64,000 bases of DNA, from contig NZ_CP133188.1 of the NCBI RefSeq assembly GCF_030913635.1, positions 992,001 through 1,056,000 on the forward strand, written 5' to 3'. A program made the position numbers and the translations under genes. This stretch comes from Sedimentibacter sp. MB35-C1 (GTDB lineage Bacteria > Bacillota > Clostridia > Tissierellales > Sedimentibacteraceae). How positions within the stretch are numbered: the first letter of the stretch is position 1; the number at the start of each line of letters is the position of its first letter. The notes beneath the pieces are model-generated. The model saw only the letters and a program-made list of their open reading frames with translations. It had not been told where the DNA came from and did no database searches. Below, in pieces: positions 48,667-58,230 of the stretch.

Positions 48667-50103
48667 TCAGCCGAGTATTCCTTTTATAATTATTGTCTTA
48701 ACCTGAGTCAATTCTTCCAATGTTGCGCTGACACCCTCTCTTCCTATACCGCTCATCTTATATCCTCCGAAAGCAATATCCGGGTGTCTGTACCTTCCTG
48801 TTCCATTCAGTACAACACTGCCACATTCTATTCTATATGCTGTTTTCAAGGCTTTGCTGGTATCACAGGTCATAATGCCGCCGTTAAGGCCATATACAGA
48901 GGAATTATGTATTTCAACGGCTTCCTCCATTGTATTAAAGCCTATTATAGGGAAGACAGGCCCAAAAACCTCCATATCTTTAGAGATATCCATGTTAGGA
49001 GTTACATTTGTCAGTACAGTTGGCTCAAAAAATGTTTTATTTATTATATTTCCTCCGCATGAGCATTTCGCACCCTGACTGATAGTATAATCTACTTGCT
49101 TTTTAACTTCAAGGGCGGCTTTTTCGTTAATCAGGCACCCCATTTCAGATGTAGGATCCATAGGGTCTCCGATTTTTATTTTACTTAGCCTATTAACAAG
49201 CTGCTTAGCAAACTCTTCCTTAATTGAGTTCTGAACAATGAATCTTTTCGTTGCAATGCATATCTGCCCTGAGTTTGTTGTTCTGGCCATTATTGCATTC
49301 TGTAGAGCTAAATCCATATCAGCATCTTCATAAATAATCATTGCGTCATTTCCGCCAAGTTCCAGAAATACGCGGTGAAGATTTGCTGCAGCCTGCTTTG
49401 CCGTTTCGATACCTACCGCTGTGCTTCCCGTAAGACTTACAGCATCAATTTCGGTGCTTCCTACAAGGTATTTTCCAACAACCGAACCGCTGCCTGTTAC
49501 AATTTGCAGGACATCTCCCGGAATGCCACATTCTACAAGAAGTTCTGTTATTTTAATAAGAGTCAAGGGATTGTCAGAGGGTGGTTTAACAATAACTGAA
49601 TTTCCTGTTGTCAGAGCCGGTGCAACCTTGTATGCATATGTTGAAGCAGGAAAATTGAATGGAATAATGCATACGACAGTTCCCAAAGGCTCTCTGCGTG
49701 TATATATTATGTCATTTTCTCCTCCCGGCTGACTGTCAGGAAGGGTTATTCCATAAAGATGATTTGCTCCCTCCAGAAAACGTCTGAATATAACGGGAAC
49801 AAGGCTTACCTCGGCCTTTGCCTCTTTTATTGGTTTTCCGGTCTCCTTGCATAAAAGTTCAGCAAGTTCATCAACATGTTCGCTTACATTATCAATAAAT
49901 TTCAATAAAATTCTTGAACGTTCATGCAGAGGCGTTTCTCCCCATATTTTTTTACCGTTTAGTGAATGCTTCAATGCCAGGTCCAAATCTTCTTTTGATG
50001 AGTCAGGAACTGTATCAATTAACTTTTGAGTTGCAGGGTTAAATATGTTTATGGATTTGCCGCTAAAAGAGTCTTTTTGTTGTCCGCCTATTAACATTTT
50101 CAT
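48667..50103 (-). CDS. NAD(P)-dependent aldehyde dehydrogenase
   Basis: The 478-residue protein is a full-length ALDH-superfamily enzyme. The cofactor domain shows IIPFNFPASTYAYKVAPAL and SLTGSTAVGIETAK, the general base lies in LELGGNDA, and the catalytic cysteine in NSGQICIATKR. The C-terminal block is FGGYKMSGIGREGV. It oxidises an aldehyde to an acid; the sequence is closest in feel to lactaldehyde/succinate-semialdehyde-type enzymes, but the substrate cannot be named. The nearest same-strand gene is the BKACE, 125 bases downstream, so a joint pathway for a beta-keto acid or an amino-acid-derived aldehyde is plausible. Confidence 0.9.
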   Translation of the reverse strand: MKMLIGGQQKDSFSGKSINIFNPATQKLIDTVPDSSKEDLDLALKHSLNGKKIWGETPLHERSRILLKFIDNVSEHVDELAELLCKETGKPIKEAKAEVSLVPVIFRRFLEGANHLYGITLPDSQPGGENDIIYTRREPLGTVVCIIPFNFPASTYAYKVAPALTTGNSVIVKPPSDNPLTLIKITELLVECGIPGDVLQIVTGSGSVVGKYLVGSTEIDAVSLTGSTAVGIETAKQAAANLHRVFLELGGNDAMIIYEDADMDLALQNAIMARTTNSGQICIATKRFIVQNSIKEEFAKQLVNRLSKIKIGDPMDPTSEMGCLINEKAALEVKKQVDYTISQGAKCSCGGNIINKTFFEPTVLTNVTPNMDISKDMEVFGPVFPIIGFNTMEEAVEIHNSSVYGLNGGIMTCDTSKALKTAYRIECGSVVLNGTGRYRHPDIAFGGYKMSGIGREGVSATLEELTQVKTIIIKGILG

Positions 50104-50366
50104 TATATCACCATTCCTTTCGCACTTTTTAATATTATGCCACAGTTACATTGTTATTGCAAACGTATTTACTTTTGCTAGAAAGGCTATATAAATATTT
50201 TTTCTCCAAAATATCCTAAATATATTAATTATCTGAAACAATTTAAAAAAAACACTAAATTGGGTGGAAAAATTGAGCTATTTATAGTATAACTTTATAT
50301 GAAATATTGTAACTTATATACTAATTTAAAATAAAAAGTATACAATAAAATTTACGGGAGAGAAAA

Positions 50367-51344
50367 ATGGATAGAGAATTAGCTTTGAATATAGTGAGAG
50401 TAACAGAAGCTGCAGCCTTAGGATGTGGCAAGTATATGGGCAGGGGAAACAAGGAAATAGCCGATCAAGCGGCAGTTGACGGTATGAGAAGCATGTTTCA
50501 GGTTTTGGATATTTCAGGTACTGTGGTTATAGGAGAAGGAGAGCTTGATGAGGCGCCGATGCTATATATCGGCGAAAAGATAGGAACTTGGGAGGAAGGA
50601 GCACCAGAAATTGATATTGCTGTTGATCCTCTTGACGGAACAAAGCTAGTTGCAAAGGGACTTCCAGGAGCATTGGCTGTTGTTGCTGTTGCCCCTAAAG
50701 GCTGTCTGCTCCACGCCCCTGATATGTATATGGATAAAATTGCCGTTGGACCGAAAGCAAAAAATTGTATTGATATAACTGCTTCTATCGAGAAAAATCT
50801 TTACAATGTGGCTAAAGCATTGAAGAAAGATATTACAGAATTAACAGTAATAATGCAGGATAGAGAAAGACACCAGCACTTAATAGAAGGTGCAAGAAGT
50901 GTCGGAGCAAGGATAAAGCTGTTCGGAGACGGAGACGTTGCGGCTGCCATAGCAACATGCTTCAGTGAATCCGGGGTGGATATGTTTGTTGGCAAGGGAG
51001 GCGCTCCTGAAGGAGTGATTTCAGCGGCGGCCATTAAGTGCCTCGGAGGAGAATTCCAGGGAATTTTAAGACCTGACAATGAGGAAGAAGAAAGAAGATG
51101 CAGAGAAATGGCTGGAGATGATTGGAGCAGAGTTCTTGTAATGGAAGATTTGGCTAAAGGTGATGACATTATTTTTGCAGCTACAGGGGTATCCGACGGA
51201 GAGCTTCTGAAGGGTGTGAGATATATGGCGAACAACAGAGCAAGGACATCATCAGTAGTTACACGTTCAAAATCCGGGACAATCCGCTTTATAGACACAA
51301 CTCATGTATTGGATAAAAAGCCTGATTACGCATATGTTAAATAA
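50367..51344 (+). CDS. glpX: Fructose-1,6-bisphosphatase class II
   Basis: The 325-residue enzyme hydrolyses fructose-1,6-bisphosphate in gluconeogenesis. The metal-binding motifs are VVIGEGELDEAPMLYIGE and IDIAVDPLDGTKLVAKG, both typical of GlpX. KGGAPEGVISAAAIKCLGG near residue 212 completes the active site. The start follows ACGGGAGAG. It is a single-gene unit: 263 AT-rich bases lie upstream, shared with the divergent aldehyde dehydrogenase gene and without a recognisable operator, and a bidirectional terminator follows. An anaerobe fermenting amino acids would need it for hexose synthesis. Confidence 0.95.
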   Translation: MDRELALNIVRVTEAAALGCGKYMGRGNKEIADQAAVDGMRSMFQVLDISGTVVIGEGELDEAPMLYIGEKIGTWEEGAPEIDIAVDPLDGTKLVAKGLPGALAVVAVAPKGCLLHAPDMYMDKIAVGPKAKNCIDITASIEKNLYNVAKALKKDITELTVIMQDRERHQHLIEGARSVGARIKLFGDGDVAAAIATCFSESGVDMFVGKGGAPEGVISAAAIKCLGGEFQGILRPDNEEEERRCREMAGDDWSRVLVMEDLAKGDDIIFAATGVSDGELLKGVRYMANNRARTSSVVTRSKSGTIRFIDTTHVLDKKPDYAYVK

Positions 51345-51357
51345 AGAATAAATAAAA

Positions 51358-51394
51358 ACAGCCAATCGAAACATTACTATTTTCGATTGGCTGT
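51358..51394. terminator. Bidirectional terminator
   Basis: ACAGCCAATCGAAA pairs perfectly with TTTCGATTGGCTGT between the convergent glpX and phosphatase genes. Confidence 0.88.
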
Positions 51395-51397
51395 ACC

Positions 51398-52564
51398 TTA
51401 TAAGTACATAATATTTATTTTTTTGCCTGCCTTTTTTAATTCTTCAATCAAAGCGTCAAGAATATTTTGCTTAATGCTGTATCCCATTGGGAATCCTGTA
51501 TTCTGGTGAGCAGGGTTTACGGCTCTTCCTATATAAAAGTTAATATGAGTTGCCATATCGGAGAGCATTCGTGTCAATATGGAGCATCCGTCGTAGCTGC
51601 TGTAATCTATTACATTATCACAGTCAGATATATTGATTTTTTTAATATTATCAAGAGTTCTGCCAAGAGTTAGAACCCCTTCCGTAACAAGATCAAATCC
51701 ATCCATGTAGGCTATTGGAGGAACATCCTGCTTCATGGAATCAAGATCCACACTAAGAGTTTTTCCGAGTTCTCGTTCAGCTATGAGAGCGGTGGTTCCG
51801 CCGCATATTATTTTTATATTTTTGCTTTCATTCATAATTTCTGCCAATGCCGAATCCTTTGATTTGTTGGCCGGAGGACCTACAAATAAATCTACAATTT
51901 CAGGTCTTCTAGATTTTATTGTCAGTATTGTAGTATCATCACCGGGCCTATTGTTGTACAAATTTCTGCAGACTCCGATGAAGTTGTTATTGATAATCTG
52001 TGATGAGCTGTTTAAGTTGTTTAGATTTTTCAGGTACTCGTTGACTTCATCCCATGACCATCCGAGATTAAGCATCTGGCCTATTCCCGCGTGAATTGCA
52101 CCGTCGCTGACGACACAGAGAGTGTCGTTTTCTTCCAGCTTAATATTGGATTCATATATTTTCTTATTACCTATTTTTCTTTCTGCTTTTTCAACAGGAA
52201 TAATCTTTTTTTGTGAAAAATAAAAGTAGGGCGGATTGTCATACTCAGCAATGTATACGTTGTTGTTTTTATCTATTTTAATAATAGTGAATGTTGAATA
52301 TGCAAGCTTTCTGACCTTGCATTCAGGGAGAGTATTTATTATGGTATCAATAGTATCCTCGATGGATGCTCCGTTTTTAAGCATTGTCACGGTAATCTTG
52401 GTAGTCATTGTTGCAAGTATGTTTGCCTTGACACCGCTCCCCAGTCCGTCAGATAAGACAATGATGTATTCTCCGTCATCGCAGCTGTATTCAACTCTGT
52501 CGCCGCACAGTTCCTCTGTGTACTTATTAATGCTTTTATAATTTATATCTATGAAGTTCTCCAT
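51398..52564 (-). CDS. SpoIIE/PP2C-type serine phosphatase of a hydrogen-sensor cluster
   Basis: The 388-residue protein has a PP2C-like phosphatase domain in residues 1-220: VLSDGLGSGVKANILA, CVVSDGAIHAGIG and RPGDDTTILTIK carry the metal-binding aspartates. Residues 220-388 (VDLFVGPPANKSKDSALAE, KIICGGTTALIAEREL, YMDGFDLVTEGVLTLGRT) are a conserved extension of unknown role. Its ATG overlaps the stop of the hydrogenase-like gene by one base, so translation is coupled. Known clusters of group C (HydS-type) sensory hydrogenases carry such a phosphatase, proposed to relay H2 status to downstream gene control. It ends the trio. Confidence 0.85.
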   Translation of the reverse strand: MENFIDINYKSINKYTEELCGDRVEYSCDDGEYIIVLSDGLGSGVKANILATMTTKITVTMLKNGASIEDTIDTIINTLPECKVRKLAYSTFTIIKIDKNNNVYIAEYDNPPYFYFSQKKIIPVEKAERKIGNKKIYESNIKLEENDTLCVVSDGAIHAGIGQMLNLGWSWDEVNEYLKNLNNLNSSSQIINNNFIGVCRNLYNNRPGDDTTILTIKSRRPEIVDLFVGPPANKSKDSALAEIMNESKNIKIICGGTTALIAERELGKTLSVDLDSMKQDVPPIAYMDGFDLVTEGVLTLGRTLDNIKKINISDCDNVIDYSSYDGCSILTRMLSDMATHINFYIGRAVNPAHQNTGFPMGYSIKQNILDALIEELKKAGKKINIMYL

Positions 52565-54279
52565 TACTTTTCACTTTCCTCTAAAACGACCTTTTTTAAT
52601 TTAATAAGAGCAGCTTTTGTCTCAGCTGTTATTTCACCCATTAATCCAGCAATTTCTTGAGCTACTCGCATTTGCTTTTCAATTACTCTGTCAGCTGTTT
52701 CAAGGGTGTTAAGTTTTAAGTTTATAATCTGTTCTTTTTTCATTTCTTCTGCCGTTATATCATTTAATATTCCAAACAAAATTTTATTTTTGGGAAGGCA
52801 AATAATTCGTTCATGGACGGTTATACCATAGTTTTCAAGGAAAATCTTTTTTGCCACCATATTTGTTCCTGAATTTATGGCATCAGCAAAATTTTCCGGA
52901 GAAATAATTGATGAAACAGGCTTATTCCTAATTTTAGAAGCAGAAATATGAAATGCTTTTTCTCCTACCGGATTCAGGTCAAGTATATTTAAATTAAAAT
53001 CAACAATAACAATGATACTAGGTGAATATTCAAAGTAGATATTCGAAATTTTTTCCGCCTCGATCCTCATGTAAGGCATGCACATCTGAGGGTATGACAA
53101 TCCTTCAAGAACAGACACTGCCTTTTCTCTGCAGGTATCATAGCCGCATGCTCCGCAGTTAAGCTCGTCTGATTTTGTGTGCTTGCCTGTCTTTTCAAGA
53201 ACAGCCCTTATATCATCTTCTGTGTATGACGGGTGAATATATTGTTTGTTCCTGAAATGACGGCTGAAATCAAGTGTGGCTTCTTCATCGCTATAATTTT
53301 CAAAGTTTTTACTCCTCAGAGGGTGTATCCTTGACTTGGTCTTTGTTTTTCTGACAAAGACGTTTTTGCTCTTTTTCGGCACGGCAGGGCCGCCAAGGCA
53401 GCTTCCTATGCAGCTGTTTGCTTCAATGATTACATTTGACAGATCACCCTTGGACAAAGCGTCAAAAGCTCCGATTAAATTATCTGTTCCCGATATAGTT
53501 AGGGGAGTAAAGGGGCTTTCTGAAATTACATCCTTCATACCTGAAAGAATACCATTTTCCAACGGATATTTTTTTCCTGTAAAATTTCCCTCTAAATCAG
53601 GATAGGTTTCATTAAAAGAAGATATATCTATATTTTTCGATTCTAACAGCTTGTCAAGTTCTTCAAAAGAAATAACTCCGTCAATAACGCCTGAAAGCTG
53701 GTAGCCGTAGGCTTCGCATTTTTTTGAAATACAAGGGCCGAGAAATACAATATAGGCTTCGCTGCCGTGGCGCTTTCTTATCATTTTACAATGAGCAATC
53801 ATGGGAGAATCCAAAGGAATTAAATATTTTATCAGGTCAGGATAATACGTCTGCACCATCATGTTTACAGTAGGGCAGCATGTTGTAATTACATTATTTA
53901 AACTTGTATCAGATACATATTTTTTGTAGAGTTCGGTGACCTTTGCTGCTCCTATTGAAGTTTCCTCAACTAATGCTGCACCAAGATGCTTAAGCACAGA
54001 TATTAATTTATACGGTTCTTCATAAACTCCAAGGTATGATGGGGCAATAGATACAATTACTTTTCGACCGTCCTTAACAGCGTTAAACACATTTTCCAAA
54101 TCGCTGTGAATATTTCTGGCATTTTGTGGGCAAACCAAAAAACAGGTTCCGCATGCAATACATTTGTCTTCTACGATTTGCGCCTGATCGTCAATCATTT
54201 TGATTGCTTTTACAGAACAGTTTCTGACACATTTATAACAATTTTTGCAATTAGCCGGATAAAAATCTAAAATTCTCAT
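52564..54279 (-). CDS. Sensory [FeFe]-hydrogenase homologue with PAS domain (HydS-like)
   Basis: The 571-residue protein has two [4Fe-4S] ferredoxin motifs (Cys 11, 14, 17, 21 and 40, 43, 46, 50). H-cluster motifs are L1 TTCCPTVNMM (Cys134/135), L2 FLGPCISKKCEA (Cys183) and L3 EANSCIGSCLGG (Cys290, 294). L2 and L3 depart from the catalytic consensus, as in sensory forms. A further four-cysteine cluster (Cys375, 378, 383, 400) is followed by a PAS domain (about 410-520) and a short helical tail. It probably senses H2 or redox state in the cytoplasm rather than producing H2. It is the middle gene of an operon with a [2Fe-2S] protein upstream and a PP2C phosphatase downstream. Confidence 0.92.
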   Translation of the reverse strand: MRILDFYPANCKNCYKCVRNCSVKAIKMIDDQAQIVEDKCIACGTCFLVCPQNARNIHSDLENVFNAVKDGRKVIVSIAPSYLGVYEEPYKLISVLKHLGAALVEETSIGAAKVTELYKKYVSDTSLNNVITTCCPTVNMMVQTYYPDLIKYLIPLDSPMIAHCKMIRKRHGSEAYIVFLGPCISKKCEAYGYQLSGVIDGVISFEELDKLLESKNIDISSFNETYPDLEGNFTGKKYPLENGILSGMKDVISESPFTPLTISGTDNLIGAFDALSKGDLSNVIIEANSCIGSCLGGPAVPKKSKNVFVRKTKTKSRIHPLRSKNFENYSDEEATLDFSRHFRNKQYIHPSYTEDDIRAVLEKTGKHTKSDELNCGACGYDTCREKAVSVLEGLSYPQMCMPYMRIEAEKISNIYFEYSPSIIVIVDFNLNILDLNPVGEKAFHISASKIRNKPVSSIISPENFADAINSGTNMVAKKIFLENYGITVHERIICLPKNKILFGILNDITAEEMKKEQIINLKLNTLETADRVIEKQMRVAQEIAGLMGEITAETKAALIKLKKVVLEESEK

Positions 54280-54280
54280 A

Positions 54281-54529
54281 TTAACTCCTCAGACTTTCCA
54301 TAACAACTTCGTCAAAAAACTTATCTGCAGTTTCTTTGTTTACTGAAAAAATTTTGTCCATAAACATAACAGAAACTGCTTCAGTACAATGTCCAAGACA
54401 AAACGCAGCCTTGATTTCAACTTTACCTGATACGTTTCTTGTTCGCACACAGTTTTTAAACGCATCTATTACATCATATGAACCTTTTAGGTGACATGCA
54501 CTTCCAACGCATATTTTCAAATCAACCAT
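54281..54529 (-). CDS. [2Fe-2S] thioredoxin-like ferredoxin (NuoE-type)
   Basis: The 82-residue protein has CVGSACHLKGS near the N-terminus and CLGHCTEAVSVMF near residue 50, giving the four cysteines of a thioredoxin-fold [2Fe-2S] centre. A GTG at 54541 is in frame, but GAGGT precedes the ATG at 54529 with better spacing. It is the first gene of the trio and ends one base before the HydS-like start. It likely passes electrons to or from the sensor hydrogenase. Confidence 0.9.
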   Translation of the reverse strand: MVDLKICVGSACHLKGSYDVIDAFKNCVRTRNVSGKVEIKAAFCLGHCTEAVSVMFMDKIFSVNKETADKFFDEVVMESLRS

Positions 54530-54740
54530 ATTAAACCTCACAATAGTTCTATAACATTATTATATTACTAAAAAAATAAAAAGCAATACATTAGTTAAAA
54601 AATTAACAAAAAGTAATTATTTTTGAATTAAATCTCTTGACTATTGAAAAATTAAATGATATTATTGTAACACTTATCGAGCACTTATCTTATATATTCC
54701 ATAGATTATTAAAATTGAATTGAATAGAACGGAGGATTTT

Positions 54741-56222
54741 ATGGATAAAGACAATTTAGCCGGTTTAAAGCTTTCGGAATTGAAGGAGCTGGCAAAGTCA
54801 AAAGGAATGCGTGATGCTTATAAATATAAAAAAGATGAATTGCTAAAAAAATTAAATGAATATTATAACAGTTCAAATAAATCAAATCATTCACATAAAG
54901 ACGACGACAAGAAGTTAGTAGAAAAAGAAAAAAACAGTGCGAGCAATTTTACGGAACGTGCCAAGAATTTAGAAAATTTTGAAAATGAAAACAATACATC
55001 TAATGCGGAGGTAAATATATCAAACCTTCCCGATAAGATTGTTGAAGAAATTGAATCCAGCGGAGATGATGCCGTCAAAGTAATGGGCATTCTGGAAACA
55101 CATCCGGACGGTTACGGTTTTTTAAGAACAAATAATTATCTTACCAGCGATGAAGATGTTTATATATCCCCTTCTCAAATAAGAAGATTTCATATGAAGA
55201 CCGGAGATAAAATAACGGGAATAACAAGACCGCCAAAACAAGGCGAAAAATTTAAAGCCCTGTTATACGTTAAGCAGGTAAACGACGAAAATCCTGAATT
55301 AGCAAGAAACAGAAAAGATTTTGACTCACTTGTTCCTATATATCCCGATGAAAGAATTAGGCTTGAAAGCTCTTCCTTTAATATAACCATGAGATTGATA
55401 GACTTAATTGCGCCTATAGGAAAAGGACAAAGAGGTATGATTGTAGCCCCTCCAAAGGCAGGTAAGACAACAATTCTGAAGAATATTGCAAACAGCATTT
55501 CGGAAAATTACCCGGATATAGAAATTATAATGCTTTTAATAGATGAACGCCCGGAAGAAGTCACTGATATGAAGAGAAGTGTCAAGGGTGATGTTGTGTA
55601 TTCTACGTTTGACGAGCTTCCAAAAAACCATATAAAAGTTGCAGAAATGGTTCTCGAAAGAGCAAAAAGGCTTGTTGAGCAAGGTAAGGATGTATTGATA
55701 CTTTTAGACAGTATTACAAGACTTTCGAGAGCATATAACCTTACTATAACTCCAACAGGAAGGACATTATCAGGAGGGCTTGACCCAGGTGCATTGTACG
55801 GACCAAAAAGGTTTTTCGGAGCAGCCAGAAATATTGAAGAAGGCGGCAGTCTGACAATTTTAGCAAGTGCCCTTATTGAAACCGGAAGCCGAATGGACGA
55901 CATGATATTTGAAGAATTTAAAGGTACGGGAAATATGGAAATTCATCTTGATAGAAAGCTGTCAGAAAAAAGAATATTCCCTGCTTTAGATATTAACAAA
56001 TCTGGTACACGAAGAGAAGAACTTTTGCTAAATACAGAAGAACTTCAGACAATTTGGCAGCTTAGAAAGGCAATGAGCAATTTTTCTGTTGCTGACGTTA
56101 CAGAAAGATTAATAGATGGTTTGGTAAAAACCAAGACCAACGATGAATTTATTAGGCAGGCATCTTCCCAGCTGCTAAATATTGATAAGATGAAGAATGA
56201 TTTTGATGACAGGAACTATTAA
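54741..56222 (+). CDS. rho: Transcription termination factor Rho
   Basis: The 493-residue hexameric RNA helicase ends untranslated transcripts. The N-terminal Rho-N domain reads [31 protein letters not shown] charged, Asn/Lys-rich linker (about residues 45-105) precedes the cold-shock-like RNA-binding domain ([14 protein letters not shown]). Walker A is [15 protein letters not shown], Walker [12 protein letters not shown], and the Q/R-loop region [21 protein letters not shown] follows. The ATG at 54741 has GGAGG; an upstream TTG at 54720 is discarded. A 19-bp hairpin closes the transcript before rpmE. Confidence 0.97.
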   Translation: MDKDNLAGLKLSELKELAKSKGMRDAYKYKKDELLKKLNEYYNSSNKSNHSHKDDDKKLVEKEKNSASNFTERAKNLENFENENNTSNAEVNISNLPDKIVEEIESSGDDAVKVMGILETHPDGYGFLRTNNYLTSDEDVYISPSQIRRFHMKTGDKITGITRPPKQGEKFKALLYVKQVNDENPELARNRKDFDSLVPIYPDERIRLESSSFNITMRLIDLIAPIGKGQRGMIVAPPKAGKTTILKNIANSISENYPDIEIIMLLIDERPEEVTDMKRSVKGDVVYSTFDELPKNHIKVAEMVLERAKRLVEQGKDVLILLDSITRLSRAYNLTITPTGRTLSGGLDPGALYGPKRFFGAARNIEEGGSLTILASALIETGSRMDDMIFEEFKGTGNMEIHLDRKLSEKRIFPALDINKSGTRREELLLNTEELQTIWQLRKAMSNFSVADVTERLIDGLVKTKTNDEFIRQASSQLLNIDKMKNDFDDRNY

Positions 56223-56225
56223 AAA

Positions 56226-56272
56226 ATAACATACAAAAAAATATTGTAATATATTTTTTTGTATGTTATAAT
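56226..56272 (+). terminator. rho terminator overlapping the rpmE promoter
   Basis: A perfect 19-bp inverted repeat (56226-56244 with 56251-56269) with a 6-base loop includes a seven-T run in its 3' arm. The TATAAT of the rpmE promoter (56267-56272, preceded by TGT) overlaps the 3' arm, and a -35-like TTGTAA lies in the loop with a 17-base spacer. Confidence 0.7.
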
Positions 56273-56335
56273 ACTGAAGGTAAATTGATAATACTATTTA
56301 ATTAATTAATATAGAGCGAGAAAGAGGTGAACAGG

Positions 56336-56536
56336 ATGAAGAAAGGAATACATCCGGATTATAAAACAGTTACTGTTAAATGCGCATGTGGAAATACATT
56401 TGAAACAGGTTCAGTACTTGACGAAATCAAAGTTGAAATATGCTCAGAATGTCATCCGTTCTTTACCGGCAAACAAAAGTTTGTTGACAAAGGCGGTAGA
56501 GTTGACAGATTTAAAAAGAAATACGGCATGGATTAA
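56336..56536 (+). CDS. rpmE: Ribosomal protein L31 (zinc-binding type)
   Basis: The 66-residue protein reads [20 protein letters not shown] and later [20 protein letters not shown], a full-length L31. The pairs CAC and CSEC supply four cysteines, so this is the zinc-binding (C+) form rather than the zinc-free paralogue. A GTG at 56327 is in frame, but AGAGGTG is the Shine-Dalgarno for the ATG at 56336. It has its own promoter in the rho terminator hairpin. The rho-rpmE order is common in Firmicutes. The 157 bases after it hold no gene. Confidence 0.97.
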   Translation: MKKGIHPDYKTVTVKCACGNTFETGSVLDEIKVEICSECHPFFTGKQKFVDKGGRVDRFKKKYGMD

Positions 56537-56693
56537 TTTAATGAATGCACTTTGGGGCAAATTTGGAGCAATGTTTCCGGATTTGCTTTTTAGTTTATTT
56601 TGATTTCTGTCGGAAAAAGTAGATTGCATTTGGGAATAACATACTTGAAAACGATTACAACTGAATGGGAAGTTTATATCGGAGGGTTATAAA

Positions 56694-57590
56694 ATGAAAT
56701 TAAGAAGCAATGGTATTATATATGCAATTATTGCAACTCTTGGCTTCAGTATAATACCTATACTTGCCGGCATAGGAATCTCTGGTGGGGTTTCTCCATC
56801 GACTATGCTGTTTTATAGGTTTTTTATAGCAGGAATGATATTTTTTGTATATTGTATAATTTCAAAGAGGGAAGATATTCTCAGAACTAAAAAGGAATTT
56901 TGGTACATATGTGTTGCAGGCACTATTTACAGTATACAGTGTATTTCATTTTTTTCAGCGTTCAGATATGTTTCTCCATCAATCGGAGAAATTATTTATT
57001 ACTGTTATCCATTATTTGTATTGCTGCTTGCAAGGTTATTTTTAAATGAAAAAATTACAAAGCAAAAAATTGTAGGAATTACACTTTCCTTTATGGGAAC
57101 GGCAATCGTCTTGTATGCTCCTTGGGAGTCACTTGAAGTCAAGGGGATTGTGTATGTAATAACAGCTGCTTTTATCAGCGCTGTATACATGATTTATACA
57201 AAAAAATATATTGCCGGCATTGATTCGGCGGTGCTGACAATGTATTTATGTTTTGTATGTTCAAGTGTCTATTTTGTGTACAGCATGATAAATAATGAAT
57301 TTACGATTATACTTGAACCAAAGATTATTTTTTATTTAAGTATTCTTGCATTTTGGTCTACGGTTGTTGGCTTCTTTGCGTTTATGAAGGCAGTATCTTT
57401 GCTTTCTGTCGGGCGGGTTTCTGTCATATCCCTATTAGAGCCTATATTCACAATTGTGCTGTCATATATTATACTAAAAACTAAATTAACATGGCTTCAA
57501 ATTATAGGAACAGCTGTTATTTTATTTGCTGTGTATATATATAACAAATCCAGTAATATAGACTCCTGTGATACGATTGAGAATAGTTAA
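56694..57590 (+). CDS. EamA-family (DMT superfamily) transporter
   Basis: The 298-residue protein has ten hydrophobic segments in two EamA repeats (about 8-140 and 150-290). The repeat ends carry the usual SPSIGEIIYYCYPLFVLLLARLFLNEKIT and VSVISLLEPIFTIVLSYIILKTKLTW patterns. It is a plasma-membrane exporter or importer of small metabolites; the substrate is not predictable. The start follows GGAGGG. It is single, with a weakly spaced membrane-protein gene 87 bases downstream. Confidence 0.9.
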   Translation: MKLRSNGIIYAIIATLGFSIIPILAGIGISGGVSPSTMLFYRFFIAGMIFFVYCIISKREDILRTKKEFWYICVAGTIYSIQCISFFSAFRYVSPSIGEIIYYCYPLFVLLLARLFLNEKITKQKIVGITLSFMGTAIVLYAPWESLEVKGIVYVITAAFISAVYMIYTKKYIAGIDSAVLTMYLCFVCSSVYFVYSMINNEFTIILEPKIIFYLSILAFWSTVVGFFAFMKAVSLLSVGRVSVISLLEPIFTIVLSYIILKTKLTWLQIIGTAVILFAVYIYNKSSNIDSCDTIENS

Positions 57591-57677
57591 GTTCCAGGAA
57601 AGAACTATAAAATACAAAGTTCCAAATAGTATTACTTAAGAACAATTCACCGGCATAGTAATATATGGGGTGATAAT

Positions 57678-58094
57678 GTGAAACGTATATGTAAAAATTT
57701 GACGTTGTTTGTAATAGGAGGAGTTATATACTATATGCTGGAAATATTATGGCGGGGTTACAGCCATATAAGCATGTTTGTTGTTGGAGGCATATGCTTT
57801 GTGCTGATAGGGCTTATTAATGAATACTTTACATTTCAAATGCCTCTGTGGAAACAGCAAATTATAGCAGCTGCCATTGTAACAGGCATAGAATTCATAG
57901 CGGGCTTAATATTGAATGTATGGCTGAAGCTGAATGTCTGGGACTACAGCGATCTACCGCACAATTTATTGGGGCAGATAAGTCTCCAATACAGTATAAT
58001 ATGGGTTATTCTGGCTCTGCCTGCCATAATTCTGGATGACTGGCTTAGATGGAAGCTGTTTAACGAAGAAAAGCCGCACTATAAATTAATCTGA
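57678..58094 (+). CDS. Small membrane protein, putative ABC-transporter-type IV family (CmpB-like)
   Basis: The 138-residue protein has four hydrophobic segments with IYYMLEILWRGYSHISMFVVGG and WKQQIIAAAIVTGIEFIAGLILN. These match the clostridial family annotated as putative ABC-transporter type IV (ABC_trans_CmpB). Transport activity for this family is not shown. The start is a GTG at 57678 behind GGGGTG; an overlapping ATG two bases earlier is out of frame. The terminator overlaps its stop codon. Confidence 0.75.
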   Translation: MKRICKNLTLFVIGGVIYYMLEILWRGYSHISMFVVGGICFVLIGLINEYFTFQMPLWKQQIIAAAIVTGIEFIAGLILNVWLKLNVWDYSDLPHNLLGQISLQYSIIWVILALPAIILDDWLRWKLFNEEKPHYKLI

Positions 58095-58119
58095 AGATCT
58101 CGCTGAGAGATCTTTTTTT
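58094..58119 (+). terminator. Rho-independent terminator
   Basis: AAGATCTC and GAGATCTT with a 5-base loop, followed by a run of T. Confidence 0.88.
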
Positions 58120-58230
58120 GGTATAATTAATTTGAATAGCTCTATATATGGCTTTTATATTGCATATTGTGCGATAGAGGACAAAAAGTAATTTATCGCA
58201 TTGATTTGTTTTGCAGCCCGGAAGGTAGTA

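Noticed and set aside
50801-51298. A 165-codon minus-strand open frame opposite glpX
   Set aside because: Antisense to glpX; serine/proline-rich shadow sequence without a start signal.
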